DNA from: Hyaloperonospora brassicae
Taxonomy: Eukaryota; Oomycota; Peronosporomycetes; Peronosporales; Peronosporaceae
Length of the DNA: 64,000 bases
Direction: 5' to 3'
Assembly: GCA_947650285.1 (NCBI GenBank)
Contig: CANTFL010001488.1
Location: 1-64,000, forward strand
Of the stretch, positions 60,110-64,000 are shown piece after piece; within the stretch, counting starts at the first letter, position 1, and every line of letters starts with the position of its first letter. Made by a program: the position numbers and the translations under genes. The notes below the pieces were generated by a model. It was not told where the DNA came from. It made no database searches and saw only the letters and a program-made list of their open reading frames with translations.

Positions 60110-61660
60110 TAACCTTCTCTAGCGTATCGTTATCCGCGCTTTTCTTTTGCGGGAGGAGGGACGTGTTGAATTAATGCGACTCTTGTACCGGCGCGTCTCT
60201 TACGACAAAGCGACTGTTGAGTTGCAACGACTGTTAATGACCAAGGTGACCGACCGATGCGTGCACTAGATAGTCGTATTAACCGGAAGAGTATGGTCAT
60301 GGTAGTCAGGATGATATCGTTTAATGAAACGCTCAGGTCTACATTTAGCGTTTTGGGCGCACTACCATCTAAAAAGCTAATCAACATAAAGAATTACAAG
60401 AAATTCTACACTGAAGATACCGCTAACATTGCCGCCGACCCGACTAGTGCTCAGGTCAGTTCAGGAGTAAGAAGAGACTCGGTATATTCTCGAAGAGCTA
60501 TTGCGGAGCCTCTGAAAGTGGAAGCGACCGATCGAAATGATGAGAAGGGCTCATTGTAAGCTAGATTTGCGATCTGGCGCGGAAACGAAAAAACCTTACC
60601 AAAAAACCAAATGCTGACTCCAACATTTACATTCCAAGTGGGGTAAGAGTATTCAGCCAATTTTCGGCCGCAAAGTAAGGCAGAGCATAAGTGGACTCGG
60701 TTAGAGGAGCGATGGAGATCGCACGGGTGAACCATGCATCACCATTCATGGCGCCACCACTACAGGATTGAGCTTCCGGAATAGTTTTTTCTACTAATGC
60801 AGGGTCCGGCAGCCAATCAAGAATTTGTTTCACTACAGAACTTTGGGTACAAGATCTTAGGTGTCAAGTTTAAAAGCGACCAATGAAGCGCTTCACGGGA
60901 AAGAAAGAGTACCCATGGCTAGGATCGGTATTTGAATTGGGGTTCTGCTATTTCTGGATGAACTGATTGCGGCAAAGATCTTCAGTGAAGGTGATTGTCG
61001 AGAATAGTTTAAGTTAATAATATTGACCCGGCTTCAGATGGCCCAGCCAGAAAATATTTTGACATAATTACGGCCAGCTGGCCGGCACATGTTTGTACCG
61101 TAGCGCACTTGATGTACAAGATGCTTGAGTTATGCGAGAAAAAATTAATGCCGATCAAACACACGACTATTGCAATTCAGGCAGCCTACCAATCAGGACC
61201 TAGATTGGCCAGTATCTGATTGATAGCTGAAGCGGCATATAGCTTCTATTGGTTTGTGCTGAAGTATGACTAAGAAGGGGCGACACTAGAAACTAGTTGC
61301 AATAGTGAAAGCAGAAAAGTGCCCAATCGGTTTGTGCTACAGTATACCCACGAAGGGGCAATGCTAGAACGAGGCGTGCAATATTCACTCTCCTGTATCG
61401 GGGCCGTGAGGATAATTTGAGGATATAATGGAAGCTAGCTTATTTCGCATCCACATTCAAAAATTTGTCGAACGTGGACAGTGAAGTGCGAACCTCCACG
61501 AATGAACGAAGGTTAGGTCCTGGTGGTGTCAAGACGATCAAAAACGCGGCGACGCTGAAAAGTCAGAAAATATAAATGCAACGAGGCATGTAAGATATTT
61601 CACGAGAGACTGAAAGAAAAGGGTTGATTCTTTAGACGCGGCGTTCGCGCTGAACGTATT
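60110..61660. other. Interval between two head-to-head copia remnants
   Basis: If either element kept its 5' LTR it should lie here, but I could not find a repeat pair by eye. A 100-codon plus-strand frame (60257-60559) and a 68-codon minus-strand frame (60627-60833) carry no recognised domain; they could be worn gag or host sequence. Confidence 0.4.
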
Positions 61661-61669
61661 GAATGGCGA

Positions 61670-64000
61670 CGAAACTTCGACGCACACATGCATCCTAGAT
61701 CGAGCTAGCCGACATCTAATCATATTTTTGGACATGTTAGTGGACGAAAAAGACTGTGACGATTTGTGCGAGGTCACGAACGACTAAACAATTAGGGTCA
61801 ACAGGGTTAAGAATGTCAAGATACGGGTGAGTGTTGATGGTGAGCAAGGGCAACTTACTGTCAGTAATGTGTCATATACGTGAAATGACAATCACAACTT
61901 ACTCTTATACTGTAAATTAACAGAAAAATAGTGGTGTTGTCATCATCGACGCTGTAAGATCGTTCAAGCGGACTAGCAATGGGTTAAACGTATCCAAAGT
62001 CGTAAAATAAAATAACTTTATGACGAATACGTGGAATCAGCTTTCATTACAACGATTAGAAATGATGTGGTTTATGTAGCCGTGCGTGCACACGACCAAA
62101 AACCGATGGTGATGGCTAAATTACGTGTACACTATTCAGTTTGCACAAACGACTGATTCACCTCGCCTTCGATACCGTCGATGAAAAGGCCGAAGTAATT
62201 TTATCGGGAATGGAGTTAATTGGTCGCAGCCGTTCAAACTACCTTACATGCACACGAAGAAATCACTTGATAAACACTTAGTCGAAACATGACACTGGAA
62301 GAAACTGACCAATCGACCGCATCGAAGTTGTTATCTGCAGCGACCTCAAGGGACCAATGACGCCCACAGACAGGAAAAAGAGTCGCTACATGGTTAACTT
62401 TCTTGATCACGCAATGTTTCCGATTGTTCGGATCAAGACCAAGGATAAGGCTGCGAAGATGTTCGAAAACGTCTTACTCCACCTCGAGAGAATGTTTAAC
62501 TACGAGGTACACGTGATTCGTACCGACGGGGGTGGAGATATACATGTGTTGACCTATATTGCAGGTCCACAAGAGTGTTGCGTCAGTTAAGTGAAACCAA
62601 CACTTAGACTTCTAATGGGAAGGCAGACCGATTGCATCGCACAGTGCTAAACATGGCAAGATACATGATCTTTACGAATGACATGCCTTTATAGCTTTAT
62701 GTAAATGCTGTTCAATATGCAACGTGCGTACCTAATAGCACTCCAAGCAGCGCGAATCCGAATCGTATATCGCCACTGGAAGAGTCGACTGGAGAAATCC
62801 CCATTATATCGGACGCCGTTATATTTGAAAGCCGTATACTATCTATCGAAACCCTGAGGAGAGGCTTTAAATCCCTCGTGCGCAGATCGGGCTAACAATT
62901 GGGAAGCTCGACGAGAGGAAAGGTTACAAGGTCTACAGACCGCGAAACTGTGTGGAAAGTACGACGTAACACGTTATAAAAGATCGAGGCGCTGGATGGA
63001 GATGAGAACTATCACGTGAAGGAACAGATTTGACGTGAGGACCCCAAAATCGAGCAATTGGATATGGAACCGTGCGACTAATGGCAAGCGGAAGGAGCAG
63101 CTGACTTCTACAATGTCGAACAGATGCGTCAACACTGAGCGAAAAGATCCACATTGCGAGTTTTGAGAAAGGAGAATCGTGGAGGTCACGACGAGGGATC
63201 AGGAGGCAGGATGTCTCGCGTGGACAGCAACACTGAGAGATATGAGAATCTTGAGCGGGAAAAAATTGGTTGGACGGATGACCGCAAGGCACATGGTCTT
63301 AGATCATTTGCATATTGCCATGGTCGCCGTGATGACTGACTTCAAGAACTATCGTGAAGAGATGCCGTCGACACGCTCAAGCAACTGGCAAAGAGCAATG
63401 GCTGCCGAGATCGAGTCATTTGAGTCAAATGGCATCTGGGAGGTCGTTCCGAAGCCTTCAGGACAAAAGATGTTACACTCGAAATGAGCCTTTAAAACTA
63501 AGTGTCACGCTGACAGTACTCTGGAGTAATATAATGCCAGGTTGGTCGTCTGCGGCAACGAGCAATACCATCGCGTCGTTGATTGTAAAATCACGTTCAT
63601 CACAGTGATTAACCTGACGACGGCGAATATAGTCTGGCACTTGCAAGAGTGTAGCGAGTCCCTGCGCGACAAGGCTTCATTTTTAACGCATACGTGAAGG
63701 ACGACAAGGAAAAAGATCTTTAAATCTTTCACCGCCTTTGATAAGGTATGGTAATGGTAGGAAACAAGTTCAAATTGTCAGACTATGGCGACAGAAGCAA
63801 GGTAGCATTGCAACAGAGGAAGAGCCTATCCGGACCAAAGCAAGCTGGAAGACTCTAAGCCGATCCTTTGCACAAGAAGCTTGAGGGGTTGGTCTTTGCG
63901 CAGTTATACACCGACATATATCTGTACTACAAACGAAAGAGTACAGATACCACGACAGTCGGCGTGTGTTCTGGATGACCGTTTGGTGACGGAAACGAAC
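61670..64000 (+). mobile_element. Degenerate Ty1/copia retrotransposon B, running off the right edge
   Basis: Plus-strand copia remnants in order. A protease-like stretch lies at about 61685-61870 (ILDRASRHLI resembles the D-S/T-G-A-S-RH active-site region with the Gly lost), followed by spacer. The integrase core is at 62315-62580 (VICSDLKGPMTPTD, then HVIRTDGGGD with the second catalytic Asp context). The start of reverse transcriptase is at about 63340-63490 (NYREEMPSTRSSNWQRAM and NGIWEVVPKP). Broken RT continues to the edge (LHKKLEG near 63870 and a trace of the VGVCSG box near 63960). Stops and frameshifts are throughout. The order and orientation show the element continues beyond 64000. 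Confidence 0.8.

Noticed and set aside
60110..61660. 5' LTRs of the two copia remnants
   Set aside because: No direct or inverted repeat pair with TG...CA ends could be identified by eye.

Overview
The window looks like a nuclear contig of an oomycete, probably a Peronosporales species (Phytophthora or downy-mildew type). The evidence is a multi-exon gene with short GT-AG introns (about 55-130 nt), initiator-like core promoters resembling the oomycete TCATTYYN-CAWTTT element just upstream of the supported start codons, a BED-finger hAT-like transposase, and decayed Ty1/copia elements. Nothing looks bacterial: there are no operons, no ribosome-binding-site-led gene strings and no CRISPR. The assignment is inferred from architecture and protein families, not from a database match.

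Region 1 (1-20618) is a head-to-tail tandem array of a ~3.47 kb unit. There are 5.9 near-identical copies, and the array runs off the left edge. Each unit carries one credible gene on the minus strand: a 79-residue, cysteine-free, signal-peptide-bearing secreted protein whose mature part is an imperfect internal duplication with a dibasic KR between the halves. Each unit also carries that gene's initiator-like promoter and a ~90 bp GAA-rich purine tract. Only three protein variants exist among the six copies. The array breaks off abruptly at about 20618.

Region 2 (20619-35834) is AT-rich, with no gene I can support. It holds clusters of GATC-containing motifs (about 23.3-25.6 kb) and a GC-rich island with a TTG/CTG microsatellite (29.0-29.7 kb).

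Region 3 (about 35830-38650) is an old, strongly diverged single copy of the same unit in the same orientation. It includes a 64-residue signal-peptide paralogue of the amplified gene (35835-36029).

Region 4 (39026-43869) is the conserved gene island. It has an intronless alpha/beta hydrolase and a 12-exon MBOAT lysophospholipid acyltransferase that joins in frame into 472 codons. Both are on the minus strand and both may act on lipids or acyl groups.

Region 5 (44-64 kb) is mostly repeat graveyard: unassigned sequence, a broken BED-finger hAT-like transposase (51231-53372), a degenerate copia gag-pol on the minus strand (about 55830-60100), and a second degenerate copia on the plus strand (about 61670 to the right edge). 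The two copia remnants lie head to head.

The most interesting object is the amplified secreted-peptide cassette plus its diverged relative 15 kb away. It looks like a recent copy-number expansion of a candidate effector or secreted peptide of a family I do not recognise.
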